Below are positions 20,661 through 29,226 of a DNA stretch of 64,000 nucleotides, piece after piece. The position numbers were made by a program, and so were the translations under genes. The notes below the pieces were generated by a model that worked only from the letters and a program-made list of their open reading frames with translations, was not told where the DNA came from and searched no databases. Origin of the DNA: Cupriavidus sp. AU9028 (lineage in GTDB: Bacteria > Pseudomonadota > Gammaproteobacteria > Burkholderiales > Burkholderiaceae); the NCBI RefSeq assembly GCF_019795295.1, contig NZ_JAIMCG010000016.1, forward strand, positions 1 to 64,000. The letters run 5' to 3'. The stretch's first letter is position 1. Each line of letters opens with the position of its first letter.

Positions 20661-20688
20661 TTTGTAATACAAAGTCCTTAAAAATCAA
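20661..20688 (-). promoter_or_regulatory. Candidate rep promoter with overlapping palindrome
   Basis: On the minus strand TTGATT (20688-20683) and TACAAA (20666-20661) are separated by 16 bp. The -10 is one arm of a perfect palindrome TTTGTA-A-TACAAA (20661-20673), a possible operator. Initiation near 20654 would give a leader of about 208 nt. It begins inside or just after the parB 3' end. Confidence 0.45.
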
Positions 20689-20692
20689 CGAC

Positions 20693-21697
20693 TTAGCGTT
20701 TCGCATCTTCTGAGGAAGCAGTCTTCGCCAGCCGCTCAAGATGTTCGCGGATGGCTTCTTGTACTGCTTGAGCCTCATCCTCGCTTCGGAACTCGATCCG
20801 CATCACCTTCTTGGCAATGCGAACGTCGCACCAGGTCGCTTTCCCTGCCTTGACCTTGAAGCCGGTCGCGACCGCGGCCGCTTTTGCTTTTTGCGGTTCA
20901 CTACGAGCCATGCGAACAGCCTGCTGCTGGTCAATCTTGCGATCAGCAAGCAACTTCACTGCGTCGATAACCCGCTCGCTCCGACCGTCTCTGGTCGCTG
21001 CGGCCAAGTCGTAGCCCGCGTTGGCGCCCAGCAGACCGGGTTGGTCGTCAAGCAACTGCAGAACCTCTGCTGGCAGATGACGAAACGACAGCAATTGCGA
21101 GAGGGTCGCCTCGGAAACGCCGGCCTGCTCTGCAATGCTCGCTTGGGTCTTGCCCGGTTGGCGCGCCAACAGCTCGTCGAACTTCCGGAATTTTTCGAAG
21201 TCCGTCAGATCCGACTGCATGAGGTTGGCGTAAAAAGCGCCTGCATCGGCTTCTTCCGAGCTCAGATCACCCAGTACACATCGGATCGTCGCCCGCCCCA
21301 AGTCACGGAATGCGTCGATTCGGTGATGCCCAGATACGATCTCAAAGCCACCTTCAGCACGAGGGCAGACGCTTACCGGGTGCACTAGCTTGTTGTGGCG
21401 GAGGTTCTCCCGCAGTTCTGCGTATTTCTCCGGAGGCATATACCGGCGACGTCCTGGAACCTCGTGCAACTGGTCGAGCGGAATGTCAACCGCTCCGCCG
21501 ATCCGATGCGCTGCTTCTAGCTGGGCGCGCAACTCCGCGATCTCAGCGGCCTGACGCTCGACCTTGCCTTGCATATGCATGAGCTGACCGGGCGCCGTGC
21601 GAGGGGGCAGGGGACCGCGGGCAGCGGCCTTCTCCAGATCTTCAGGGGTTACCTTAATGCTGCCGGCTTTCGCCGCCAGCTTCTCTCTGAGGCTCAT
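20693..21697 (-). CDS. parB: ParB partition protein
   Basis: A 334-residue ParB/Spo0J-type centromere-binding CTPase. An N-terminal helix and coiled segment precede the ParB nuclease-like fold: VDIPLDQLHEVPGRRRYMPP, the ENLRHNKLVHPVSV segment, then GGFEIVSGHHRIDAFRDLGR, which replaces the classical GERR motif with GHHR. A helix-turn-helix follows (ASIAEQAGVSEATLSQLLSF) and a C-terminal dimerisation part (VMRIEFRSEDEAQAVQEAIR). The ATG overlaps the parA stop by 4 bases. It works with ParA to segregate the plasmid; the parS site was not located. Confidence 0.93.
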   Translation of the reverse strand: MSLREKLAAKAGSIKVTPEDLEKAAARGPLPPRTAPGQLMHMQGKVERQAAEIAELRAQLEAAHRIGGAVDIPLDQLHEVPGRRRYMPPEKYAELRENLRHNKLVHPVSVCPRAEGGFEIVSGHHRIDAFRDLGRATIRCVLGDLSSEEADAGAFYANLMQSDLTDFEKFRKFDELLARQPGKTQASIAEQAGVSEATLSQLLSFRHLPAEVLQLLDDQPGLLGANAGYDLAAATRDGRSERVIDAVKLLADRKIDQQQAVRMARSEPQKAKAAAVATGFKVKAGKATWCDVRIAKKVMRIEFRSEDEAQAVQEAIREHLERLAKTASSEDAKR

Positions 21698-22884
21698 GAT
21701 TCACTTCCTTGCCAAAGGGCGCTCACCTTGTCGTCGACATAGTCGACGAACTCATCGCACGGCTGGCGAATGCGCCGCATAGTCTCGGTATTCGCTTCTC
21801 CCGATGTGAGGTCGTAGACAGTCCGGAATTGGATACTGCTATTCCGAGCAAGGTCGGTTTCCGGAATCTCAATCGGAAGGACTCTCGATCCGTACACCCC
21901 GCGAATCCAGTCGGCGACGAGCCGGGGAGCATTCTTCTTCTCCATTCGCGTCAGAAGCACGTCCAGGAAGTCAAACTCCTTCTTGGAGGCCCCAACCTGC
22001 TCTTCCATACCCGTCACCAGGTCCGAGAACAGCTGCCAGAACTGAACCATCGACGCGAAAGCCAACGTATCGGGGACAACGGGGACGATCACCCCGTCCG
22101 CCGCGAAAATCGCGTTGATGGTGAGGTAGCTGAGGGTAGGCGCCGTATCCAGGATGATGTAGTCGTAGTCTTCCTTCAGCGATTCGAGTCCATTGCTCAG
22201 GACGCGCTCGAAGGGAATATGGCCTTCCTCGGTGGTGGCCCGGGCTGGCAGCATGAACTCGGCGTTGAATAACTCGGTGGACGATGGAATCAGGTCGAGG
22301 TTGTGCCAGTAAGTGGGCTGCGGAAGGCCCCGCATGTCGAAGGACTCTCCGCCGAGATATGCCTCGACCAGGGGCATAATGGTCTGTTCGGCCGATACTT
22401 CCGCATGCGGATTAATGCCGTACAGTGTCGTTGCACTACCCTGAGGATCGAGATCGACGTGGCACACCCGTCGGCCCCTACGCAGGCTAAGGCCCTGAGC
22501 GAGGAGGGTGGACATAGTCGTCTTGGTAACGCCACCTTTGAAGTTTGCAACGGCGATTACCTTTCCTGGTCCGCGGCGCGGTACGGGTTTTAGTTCGCTC
22601 CGTATCCACTGCATGGCCTCCTCGAGCGAAAAGTACCGCACGGCACCGGGACGCGCTTGCTGACCCTGAGGCAAATCCCCCTTCTTGAGGGATCGGTTCA
22701 TTCGGGTCTTGTCGATTCCGCAGAGCTCTTGGAGACGGCCGGATGGAATCAAGGGCGCTTCCTTTCTTGGGAAGGGCTCCAACATCTCGTCGCGGATCTT
22801 CTGTAGCATCACGGCAGACAGACTCGCCAGCTGCTTCAGATCATCGGGCGTCGTTTTGCTCGGATTTGCGAGTTTGATATCCAT
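21694..22884 (-). CDS. parA: ParA partition ATPase with N-terminal HTH (type Ia)
   Basis: From MDIKLANPSKTTPDDLKQLA the protein has 396 residues. A MerR-like DNA-binding part of about 130 residues (RLQELCGIDKTRMNRSLKKG) precedes a deviant Walker A ATPase domain: AVANFKGGVTKTTMSTLLAQ, Walker A' HVDLDPQGSATTLYG and Walker B YDYIILDTAPTLSYL. Type Ia ParA proteins move plasmid copies over the nucleoid and also repress their own operon. The start is preceded by a moderate Shine-Dalgarno; the longer frame upstream would overlap the likely operator at 22933-22968. Confidence 0.94.
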   Translation of the reverse strand: MDIKLANPSKTTPDDLKQLASLSAVMLQKIRDEMLEPFPRKEAPLIPSGRLQELCGIDKTRMNRSLKKGDLPQGQQARPGAVRYFSLEEAMQWIRSELKPVPRRGPGKVIAVANFKGGVTKTTMSTLLAQGLSLRRGRRVCHVDLDPQGSATTLYGINPHAEVSAEQTIMPLVEAYLGGESFDMRGLPQPTYWHNLDLIPSSTELFNAEFMLPARATTEEGHIPFERVLSNGLESLKEDYDYIILDTAPTLSYLTINAIFAADGVIVPVVPDTLAFASMVQFWQLFSDLVTGMEEQVGASKKEFDFLDVLLTRMEKKNAPRLVADWIRGVYGSRVLPIEIPETDLARNSSIQFRTVYDLTSGEANTETMRRIRQPCDEFVDYVDDKVSALWQGSES

Positions 22885-22932
22885 TCGGTTCGAAGCTCTC
22901 AAAACTAGTCGCCGGAACCCCCGGCGATGCGT

Positions 22933-22968
22933 GCAACCGATTCGGAGAAAAATGACCCTTTCGGTTGC
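22933..22968. promoter_or_regulatory. Inverted repeat upstream of parA, possible operator
   Basis: GCAACCGA (22933-22940) and TCGGTTGC (22961-22968) are exact 8-bp arms, 28 bp centre to centre, 49 bp upstream of the parA start. The position fits an operator for ParA autorepression or a ParB site. A further short palindrome CTTCTT-C-AAGAAG lies at 23065-23077. Confidence 0.5.
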
Positions 22969-23110
22969 TGCCGTGAAGGGTAGCCGTACACCGAGGTATA
23001 CGCAAGTTAACTTTGTGTCGTTGGATCGCTGCAAACCACGCGTTTAGGCGAAAGTCTTAAAGTTCTTCTTCAAGAAGCGCGTCGAAGTGCCTCACTCGGC
23101 ACGCAGCCGA

Positions 23111-24838
23111 CTACGAAATGCCCATCTCCAAGACGAACCGGGACGTAGGGTTCTTCTTCGCAGTCGAAATCCAGAGGGCGTCCCTCGCGCGGGTCATGGC
23201 GACGTAAAAGAGCCGGCGCTCCTCGCTTTCCGTGCTGGCCTCATCCGGGACGATCGTCTCCTCGGCCCGGATTACGACAACCGCAGACCACTCTCGCCCC
23301 TTCGAGGCGTGCATGGTTGTCAGTACCAAAGCATCGTCCGCCGGCTCGTTGTTCCTCTGCCGGAGGAACTTCAACCTCTCGGAGAAGGGCCCGCTAAGCC
23401 GAGTCAGTACCTCGTACGCCGTAGAGACCGCGCGTTTTGCCTTGTCGTCGCTGGCATAGCGGAGCATCCATTCCCGAACCCCGTCGAGCACCAGCGAGAA
23501 GTAGTCTCGTTCGCAGAGCGTTTGCCACTCCGTGAACCTCTTCTGGAACTCTCGGTACTTGGAAACGGTAGACTCGGCAACGCCGGCGTCCGTCAAGTCC
23601 TTCTTCGGAACCGCGCCCCGGGCGCCTGGCATCCTTGAATGGCGATGAATCAGGTCGAGCTCGGCTGCGCCAATCCCGGCGAACCCAAGCAGTGCATCGA
23701 CACCTGTCGCCTTGCAGCCTTGGATCAGCTCTAGCAAGTCCCCCATCAGGCCGGCCTCTGGCCTGTCTAGTATCGACCTGCCGGCTGCACGGTGGTACTT
23801 GACTCCATGGGAGCGACACACTGCCTCGAGCGGATCCAGAATTCGGTTGGTCCTTGCCAGCACAGCCGCTGTTCCCCCGGCCCGGAGAACCGGCCCAAGA
23901 ACTTCGATCGCCGCCACAGCTTCCTTGAACTCGTCATCCTGCCGCACGAACTCGATCTTTCCTCCTGGTCCGCGGTGGGACACCAGTTCTTTGAGGATGC
24001 GGTCCGGGTTATTCCGAATGACTCGGTCCGCGGCAGCCAAGATCTCCGAGTGCGAACGGTAGTTCTTCCCCAGCACGATCGACGTTGCCTCGAACTCGGC
24101 CGTAAAAGCCTGCATGCCGCGATAGCCAAGAGCGCTGCGGAAGCCGTAGATCGACTGGTCGTCGTCTCCCACCACGGTGACGGTAGAACCGGCTTGCCCG
24201 TGTAGCGCGGTCCATCGAGATTGCAGCCCGTCGCAATCCTGGTACTCGTCTACTAGGAGGTGAGTGACGGGATACGGATCGATATCGCCCGACTCCATGC
24301 CTCGCACAGCGAGGCGAAGCATGTCTTGGAAGTCGATCTTCCCGTTCCGGGCCAACGCACCCTGGTACGCATGGAACAGCTGCGATTCGACGGTCCCTAG
24401 CGATGGATCGGTGAGCTGAAGCTTCATCCGCTCAATGGCAGAGATAGCATCTTCTACGTCCATCTCGAATCCGCCATCTTGGAGGATCTGGGCAACGATC
24501 GCGAACCGTACCCCATCGTGGACGATATCGCGCTGGTTGCCGGGGCCTTTTCCAAGCTGCTTGAATGCCAGCGAGTGGAAAGTCCCGGCGATGAGTCTCT
24601 TCCGGACTCCGGCTCCAGCCAGTGCGAGGATCCGGTCGCGAAGCTCAACGGCAGCATCCTTACTGAACGTCACCGCACCTACAGTGACGCTCGGATCCGA
24701 AAGCAGGAACGCCGCCTTCGCAGCAATGGTGGCCGTCTTGCCGGCTCCGGGAACCGCCACGGCTACACAGTGCTGCCGTGCGTTGACAACTTCACGTTGG
24801 GACGGGTTGAGACCATCCAATACCTTATCGAGGGACAT
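23111..24838 (-). CDS. UvrD/Rep-family superfamily 1 helicase
   Basis: A 575-residue ATP-dependent DNA helicase, shorter than UvrD (about 720). Motifs: Q-like LNPSQREVVNA, Walker A AVPGAGKTATIAAKA, Ia TFSKDAAVEL, II VDEYQDC, III VVGDDDQSIYGFRSA, IV NYRSHSEILAAA, V VLTTMHASKGREWSAV and VI FYVAMTRARDALWIS. Helicases of this type occur in many conjugative elements and could unwind replicating or transferred DNA. It lies upstream of parA on the same strand with about 225 bp between them. The exact role is inferred. Confidence 0.9.
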   Translation of the reverse strand: MSLDKVLDGLNPSQREVVNARQHCVAVAVPGAGKTATIAAKAAFLLSDPSVTVGAVTFSKDAAVELRDRILALAGAGVRKRLIAGTFHSLAFKQLGKGPGNQRDIVHDGVRFAIVAQILQDGGFEMDVEDAISAIERMKLQLTDPSLGTVESQLFHAYQGALARNGKIDFQDMLRLAVRGMESGDIDPYPVTHLLVDEYQDCDGLQSRWTALHGQAGSTVTVVGDDDQSIYGFRSALGYRGMQAFTAEFEATSIVLGKNYRSHSEILAAADRVIRNNPDRILKELVSHRGPGGKIEFVRQDDEFKEAVAAIEVLGPVLRAGGTAAVLARTNRILDPLEAVCRSHGVKYHRAAGRSILDRPEAGLMGDLLELIQGCKATGVDALLGFAGIGAAELDLIHRHSRMPGARGAVPKKDLTDAGVAESTVSKYREFQKRFTEWQTLCERDYFSLVLDGVREWMLRYASDDKAKRAVSTAYEVLTRLSGPFSERLKFLRQRNNEPADDALVLTTMHASKGREWSAVVVIRAEETIVPDEASTESEERRLFYVAMTRARDALWISTAKKNPTSRFVLEMGIS

Positions 24839-24888
24839 GAGCTGCGGTGTGAGGAGGAGGGCAAACTAGCGGCTAGGTCGGGATACCG

Positions 24889-25071
24889 CCAGCAACTGCC
24901 AGGTAGAGGCAGTTGCTGGAATGTTCAACGCATCTGGATGGTTTAGGAGTTGGGTCTGAGAGCCACCATATCGGACATTCCGGGCCAAAGTCCCGGAATG
25001 TGCGAGTACACGCGCGTACCGCCATGTACGACTTTGCCCGTCTCGCGAGGGGAAGCGGCATTCCGCTTCCC
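24889..25071. repeat. Cluster of three perfect hairpins
   Basis: Hairpin 1 (24889-24919): CCAGCAACTGCC, a 7-base loop, then its exact complement. Hairpin 2 (24975-25001): ACATTCCGGG, a 7-base loop, then its complement. Hairpin 3 (25050-25071): GGGAAGCGG, a 4-base loop, then its complement. ACATTCCG recurs at 25082. None has a T-run, so they are not plain terminators. Together they fill most of the gap between the helicase start and the upstream transfer gene; a single-strand origin, oriT-like or regulatory region is possible. Confidence 0.7.
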
Positions 25072-25078
25072 GACTCGG

Positions 25079-25918
25079 TCAGACATTCCGCACGGTGGTC
25101 ATCAGTTTCAGGTGCGTCGTATAACTGCGCAGTCCGAGCGGCTGGAACTTGCGGAGGAAGCGGGACACTTCTTCATTGACATCGGTCATGTCCCGGATGC
25201 CGTTCCACACCATGAAGTCGAACTGATTCATCGCTTGGTCGAACTTGATGAGGACCTGAAGTGCACGAACGGCGAAGCGAGAATAGGCCTGGACCTCAAT
25301 GTCAACAGCCGGCCGCGTGACCGAAGGTTCGAAAACGACGTCGTCCTTTGCCCGCATCTCCTGCTCGCGCTGCTGGCGGTAGGCGGAAGCGACGCGGAGC
25401 TGCTCATCCACGTAATCCTCAAGCTTCGCCAGCTCGCGCTCCATGAACGACTCGATCGTCGTCAGTTCGCTCCGAGAGAATGTGGCCTGACCGAAGCGCT
25501 GAAGATTCAGCGACATACGGTTCATGTACGGCCACCATTGCTCGAAAAGGGGGCGCAAGCGGGTGTGGTTGAGCTTCAGCGCGACGGACACGACTGCAGC
25601 GCCGGCGAGCTCCCGGTCGAGAATCTGGCGGCCAAGTTCCCGTCGACGCCGAACAATCGCTTGGCGATCCTCAGGGGACAGCTCGCGAAACAGCTTGCGC
25701 GTGCGTTCGACCTCAGCCTTCTTCTTCTCCAGATCCGCGGTCGAGATCAATCCCTCTTTCCGCAGGGCATCCGCAGAGGCATTCATCTCGGTCAGCTCTG
25801 CTTCCACATCGTCGGCAATCTCAGCCGTGCCGGTCCCAGGGTCCGGAAGGGCAAGGGGAAGGCCGGTCACAGGCTCATCCGCAACTGCTTCTGCGTGGGT
25901 CAGATCGATCGTGGTCAT
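25079..25918 (-). CDS. Conserved-looking transfer-region protein, possibly DUF1845/AcaB-like
   Basis: From MTTIDLTHAEAVADEPVTGL the protein has 279 residues and no membrane segment. It is mostly helical: a charged helix at 35-95 (KKKAEVERTRKLFRELSPED), then FEQWWPYMNRMSLNLQRFGQ and FAVRALQVLIKFDQAMNQFD. The last segment recalls PFL_4669/DUF1845 proteins, which include AcaB, a second regulator in IncA/C plasmids. The match is weak and by eye only. GGAGA precedes the ATG at 25918. It is the last gene of the minus-strand transfer operon, after the DUF4400 gene. Confidence 0.6.
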   Translation of the reverse strand: MTTIDLTHAEAVADEPVTGLPLALPDPGTGTAEIADDVEAELTEMNASADALRKEGLISTADLEKKKAEVERTRKLFRELSPEDRQAIVRRRRELGRQILDRELAGAAVVSVALKLNHTRLRPLFEQWWPYMNRMSLNLQRFGQATFSRSELTTIESFMERELAKLEDYVDEQLRVASAYRQQREQEMRAKDDVVFEPSVTRPAVDIEVQAYSRFAVRALQVLIKFDQAMNQFDFMVWNGIRDMTDVNEEVSRFLRKFQPLGLRSYTTHLKLMTTVRNV

Positions 25919-25973
25919 GATTTCTCCAAGAGTGACCGGCATGGCCGGCCTATTGCATTCAAACGGGGGACGG

Positions 25974-26588
25974 CTACTTGCCGACGTGGAACGACGCAGC
26001 GAGGCGCCAGCTGAGCATGCCAATGAGGCAGACGCCAAACGTCCACCACTCGGCAAGCAGGGGAACCGGAAGCAGGAGCGCGGACGCCCCAAGCCCGAAG
26101 GTGAGCAGCAGTGCGTGCGCTGCGACGTGGAATGTGACCGGGTTCGCGAACCCAGCGCCGGCGGCTCGAATCATCCGGGATACCGCCCCGTCGTTCACCA
26201 GCGCGGCAAACAGAACCATCCCCCCAAGGAGCCAGTAACCCGCGACCGACGCCCGGTACACGGCGCGATAGACGGACAGCCACATCCGCTTCAGCCAGTT
26301 CCGACCGAACTCTGACGCGCCGGCGTCAGACAAAAGAGTTGGCGCGTCGGATCCCTTGAAGGACGCTTCCAGCAGGCCAGATCGAACGAACCACCGGTCG
26401 AAGCGATCGTTTGCCGTTGCAGTGACCGCCTCCGCCCTAAGAGGACCCAAGGCGCGCGCTACTGACGCCTGCTCCGAATCGGTGACCTCAAAAGCTGCAT
26501 CGTCGGGAATGATGGGTGTGATCGCGCAGATCATCAGCGGAGCGGCGAGCAGCCAGACCTTCACGTGAGACAGAAATCTGCTGGCCAT
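25974..26588 (-). CDS. DUF4400 integrating-conjugative-element membrane protein
   Basis: A 204-residue membrane protein. An N-terminal signal or anchor (VKVWLLAAPLMICAITPIIP) is followed by a soluble loop of about 90 residues and three to four hydrophobic segments (YWLLGGMVLFAALV, HALLLTFGLGASALLL, WWTFGVCLIGMLSW). The RMWLSVYRAVYRA pattern before the membrane part matches the DUF4400 family found next to TraD in SXT-like and PFGI-like elements. The position, four genes after traD on the same strand, agrees. Confidence 0.75.
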   Translation of the reverse strand: MASRFLSHVKVWLLAAPLMICAITPIIPDDAAFEVTDSEQASVARALGPLRAEAVTATANDRFDRWFVRSGLLEASFKGSDAPTLLSDAGASEFGRNWLKRMWLSVYRAVYRASVAGYWLLGGMVLFAALVNDGAVSRMIRAAGAGFANPVTFHVAAHALLLTFGLGASALLLPVPLLAEWWTFGVCLIGMLSWRLAASFHVGK

Positions 26589-26591
26589 GGC

Positions 26592-26882
26592 TCAAAACCA
26601 GCTTCGTGCCAAGAGAACAGGCAGCAAGGCGAACGCAACGAGCGCCGACCAGAAAATTGACGGCTTTCCGTGAGCGATATTGAGCAAAGCAAAGCAGGGC
26701 GCCGCCCGGCCACTCTTGAACTTGTCGGGCACCGGATCGGCCGGAGTGGCATCAAGCCATGCTTGCATCTCCAGGGCAAGCGATACGTCGACACGCCATA
26801 GCCGCGCCGAGAGCAAGGCGGGCGCCGTGCGAGCGCTGGCGAGGGCTTTCATTGCCCTAGTGTGCAAAGTCTCTTGCGACAT
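26592..26882 (-). CDS. Small transfer-region membrane protein
   Basis: A 96-residue protein beginning MSQETLHTRAMKALASARTA with one hydrophobic C-terminal segment (IFWSALVAFALLPVLLARSWF). A second start, MKALASARTAP at 26852, would place the ATG 4 bases after the stop of the preceding gene and is equally plausible. A conserved-looking block RLWRVDVSLALEMQAWLDAT precedes the membrane part. It is probably an accessory coupling-protein or mating-pore gene of the traD cluster; no family assigned. Confidence 0.6.
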   Translation of the reverse strand: MSQETLHTRAMKALASARTAPALLSARLWRVDVSLALEMQAWLDATPADPVPDKFKSGRAAPCFALLNIAHGKPSIFWSALVAFALLPVLLARSWF

Positions 26883-27363
26883 CGTAGTTCTCGAAGTATC
26901 GGGTGAAGCAGGAGCCAGTGAGTACCCGCGCTGCCAGCTGGAATGCGGCGCACCGTTGAGTGACATTGCCCGGGGCAGGTTCATCCACGATTTGGCAGAT
27001 GTAGCCGGCGGGCTGCCGCTGTTCGAAAGCGGGAATTGACTCTTCGTATGGGCACCAAACGTTGTACTTCTCGCCCTTGAAGGCGGCGTAGCGCTTTGCG
27101 TAAAGGTCGTGGGCGCGACCGAAGAGCCCCTTCACGAATGCGACATTTGGGTCGCCTCGTTTGCGAGCGGCCCGCCATCCGGCGAGCGCGTCAGTCAGCA
27201 TCTCCTTGACGAGCGGTTCTTCACGAACTCTGAAATTGACGCCGATGTAGTCGACCAGGCGCGTGCACACGTCGTCCAGATCGGGCGAGACGATGAACAC
27301 CGGAGAGAGCTTGGCAGAGAGTTTGTATTCCTTGACGACTTGTCGGAACAGGCTGGTGCGCAT
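26857..27363 (-). CDS. Hypothetical transfer-region protein, 168 residues
   Basis: Begins MRTSLFRQVVKEYKLSAKLS, soluble, mixed alpha/beta, with several Cys (VCTRLVDYIG, YNVWCPYEES, GYICQIVDEP). The gene starts 6 bases after traD and overlaps or abuts the next small membrane protein, so it belongs to the same operon. I do not recognise the family. Confidence 0.65.
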   Translation of the reverse strand: MRTSLFRQVVKEYKLSAKLSPVFIVSPDLDDVCTRLVDYIGVNFRVREEPLVKEMLTDALAGWRAARKRGDPNVAFVKGLFGRAHDLYAKRYAAFKGEKYNVWCPYEESIPAFEQRQPAGYICQIVDEPAPGNVTQRCAAFQLAARVLTGSCFTRYFENYDVARDFAH

Positions 27364-27369
27364 CGACCT

Positions 27370-29226
27370 TTAACCTTGGATGATTGGAATTCTTCCCTGG
27401 TAGACGGAGCCACCGGAGATACGCAGGAAGTACTGCAAGTTGGGAAGCTGCATGATCAATTCATGCGGGATCAGCGGTGCCTTTTCGAGCTGCAGGGATC
27501 GTGACACGGAACCGCTGAACTCACCGACATGGGCTTCCGTGCCGGTGCTTGTACTGCTTGACACGACGATGTTGCGGATGGCCGTTGTCCCGGCTTTCTC
27601 GCAGAACCACTGGGCCGTGTCGATGTCCTCCAATCGTAAGACGAGCTGGTTGTTGAGATTGCCCAAAACCTGCTGCATCTTCGCCACGTTTCCGAGCTTC
27701 GCTGTGAAATCCGAGCGCGTCTGGTAGGCCACGAATGCCTTGAAGCCTGCACCCCGGCCTTTATTCAGGATCTGCAGCATTTGCTCATTGATCGCCTCCG
27801 CTGCCTCATCAACGATGAGCACAATCTCGGGGGGAGACTTGTAGAAGTTGTAGATGGCCCCTGCAACAGAAGCGATGTCCGCTAGAAGGAGCGACATGAC
27901 GGCCTGCGCCACCATCGAGTTCGAGAGCGAGTCGGCCCCGACGTAGAGGACCGCTTTCTGCTTGATTACCTTGTCGATGTCCCAGATCTCACGGTCGTCA
28001 TCGAAGTCATCAGCCTTGGGGGCTAGCATTAAGCCAGTCTCTCCGGTCGCGAGCATCTGAAGCAACGGTAGGGCGGATGCGATGATGCGGCCGTAGTGGT
28101 CCCGGTCGTGCTGGAACGTAGCAATAAGCCCATCGATCGCCTCATGCCCGTGTCCCTTATTCGCGAAGCGCTCGACATAGAGCCGTACCATAGCGTCTAA
28201 ACGCGTGCCGCCTGGCTTCTGACCGGCCTGCTGCAGATAGCCGACAACCTCCTCCTCCCAGTCCGGATTCCCGGCCTCGGGGAAGAATCGCTGCAGCCCA
28301 CGCTCTAGGAGGACATTGATGCCGTTCTGAGCGTACTGAAGGATAGAGCGCAAGTTCGGCTTGTCGCCTACGTAGAGTTCACCCTTGACGGCCCGATCGA
28401 TGAACAGGAAGGCGAACTGACGGAAGGGGCCTTCCTCCATCAACTGTGCTATTCGCGTCGGGATCTCGGAGGGCTGCGACCAGTTTTCGAGCGGATTGAG
28501 TCGGATCGATTCGGATGGTGCTGCTTGCTTCCAATAGAGAAACTTGCGGCCGGTGCGTCGGCATTCCCGCTTTACACGAGCCACCCAGTCGGCGTCGTTC
28601 TTCGGATCGATGATGATCAGGACGTCGTTCGGGTTGTGAATCACTTGAGTGGAGATGACCTCATACGTGCGTGTTTTGCCGGACCCCGTCGTGCCGCTCA
28701 CGGAGGTGTGCCCCGGCATTGCCTTGTAGTGGAAGGGGATCTGGATCTTCTTCGGTTCCATCCCATGGATCCAGGACTTCCCCTGTGGCGTACGGTCGCG
28801 GATGCTCCCGGCGGGCGCAAACACGCGCTCAACCTGCTCGGCGACCGAGCGCGGTAGCCAACGGGGCAGGCCAGGAATTTCGGCCGACGGCATCCGCAAT
28901 ATGTCGTGGGCGATCTGGCAGTGCTTCTGAGTCCACTCAAAGCCAGTACCGAGGTACATGGCATCCTCGGCCTTTCGCATCCGCGCGCTCACCGCAAGCA
29001 GCGTCTCGACTGGGATGACAGCGAGCCACTTGGTGGAGATGGCCAGCCGAAACTGCAGGGCGCGCCAGACCTGGCTGGACCGGATAATCAGCATCGTCAG
29101 GCAGAACGCGGCATAGTACCCAGCGTTCGGCATTCCGTTCAGCGGAAAGTATGCCGCCGCAAGCAGCCACCCAATCGCGGCACGGAACTCGAAGATTGGC
29201 CTGAAGTGATTGATGTAATGTCTCAA
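27370..29226 (-). CDS. traD: TraD/VirD4 type IV coupling protein
   Basis: A 618-residue inner-membrane ATPase that brings the relaxosome to the type IV secretion channel. Two N-terminal membrane segments lie at about residues 15-50 (AAIGWLLAAAYF, AGYYAAFCLTMLI). Walker A is GTTGSGKT at residues 178-185 and Walker B is EIVLIVDEAAEAI near 475. A TraG-type C-terminal part follows (FKAFVAYQTRSDFTAKLG, NNQLVLRLEDIDTAQWF). The length and motifs are close to the SXT/R27 TraD group. The ATG overlaps the relaxase stop by 4 bases (ATGA). Confidence 0.94.
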   Translation of the reverse strand: MRHYINHFRPIFEFRAAIGWLLAAAYFPLNGMPNAGYYAAFCLTMLIIRSSQVWRALQFRLAISTKWLAVIPVETLLAVSARMRKAEDAMYLGTGFEWTQKHCQIAHDILRMPSAEIPGLPRWLPRSVAEQVERVFAPAGSIRDRTPQGKSWIHGMEPKKIQIPFHYKAMPGHTSVSGTTGSGKTRTYEVISTQVIHNPNDVLIIIDPKNDADWVARVKRECRRTGRKFLYWKQAAPSESIRLNPLENWSQPSEIPTRIAQLMEEGPFRQFAFLFIDRAVKGELYVGDKPNLRSILQYAQNGINVLLERGLQRFFPEAGNPDWEEEVVGYLQQAGQKPGGTRLDAMVRLYVERFANKGHGHEAIDGLIATFQHDRDHYGRIIASALPLLQMLATGETGLMLAPKADDFDDDREIWDIDKVIKQKAVLYVGADSLSNSMVAQAVMSLLLADIASVAGAIYNFYKSPPEIVLIVDEAAEAINEQMLQILNKGRGAGFKAFVAYQTRSDFTAKLGNVAKMQQVLGNLNNQLVLRLEDIDTAQWFCEKAGTTAIRNIVVSSSTSTGTEAHVGEFSGSVSRSLQLEKAPLIPHELIMQLPNLQYFLRISGGSVYQGRIPIIQG

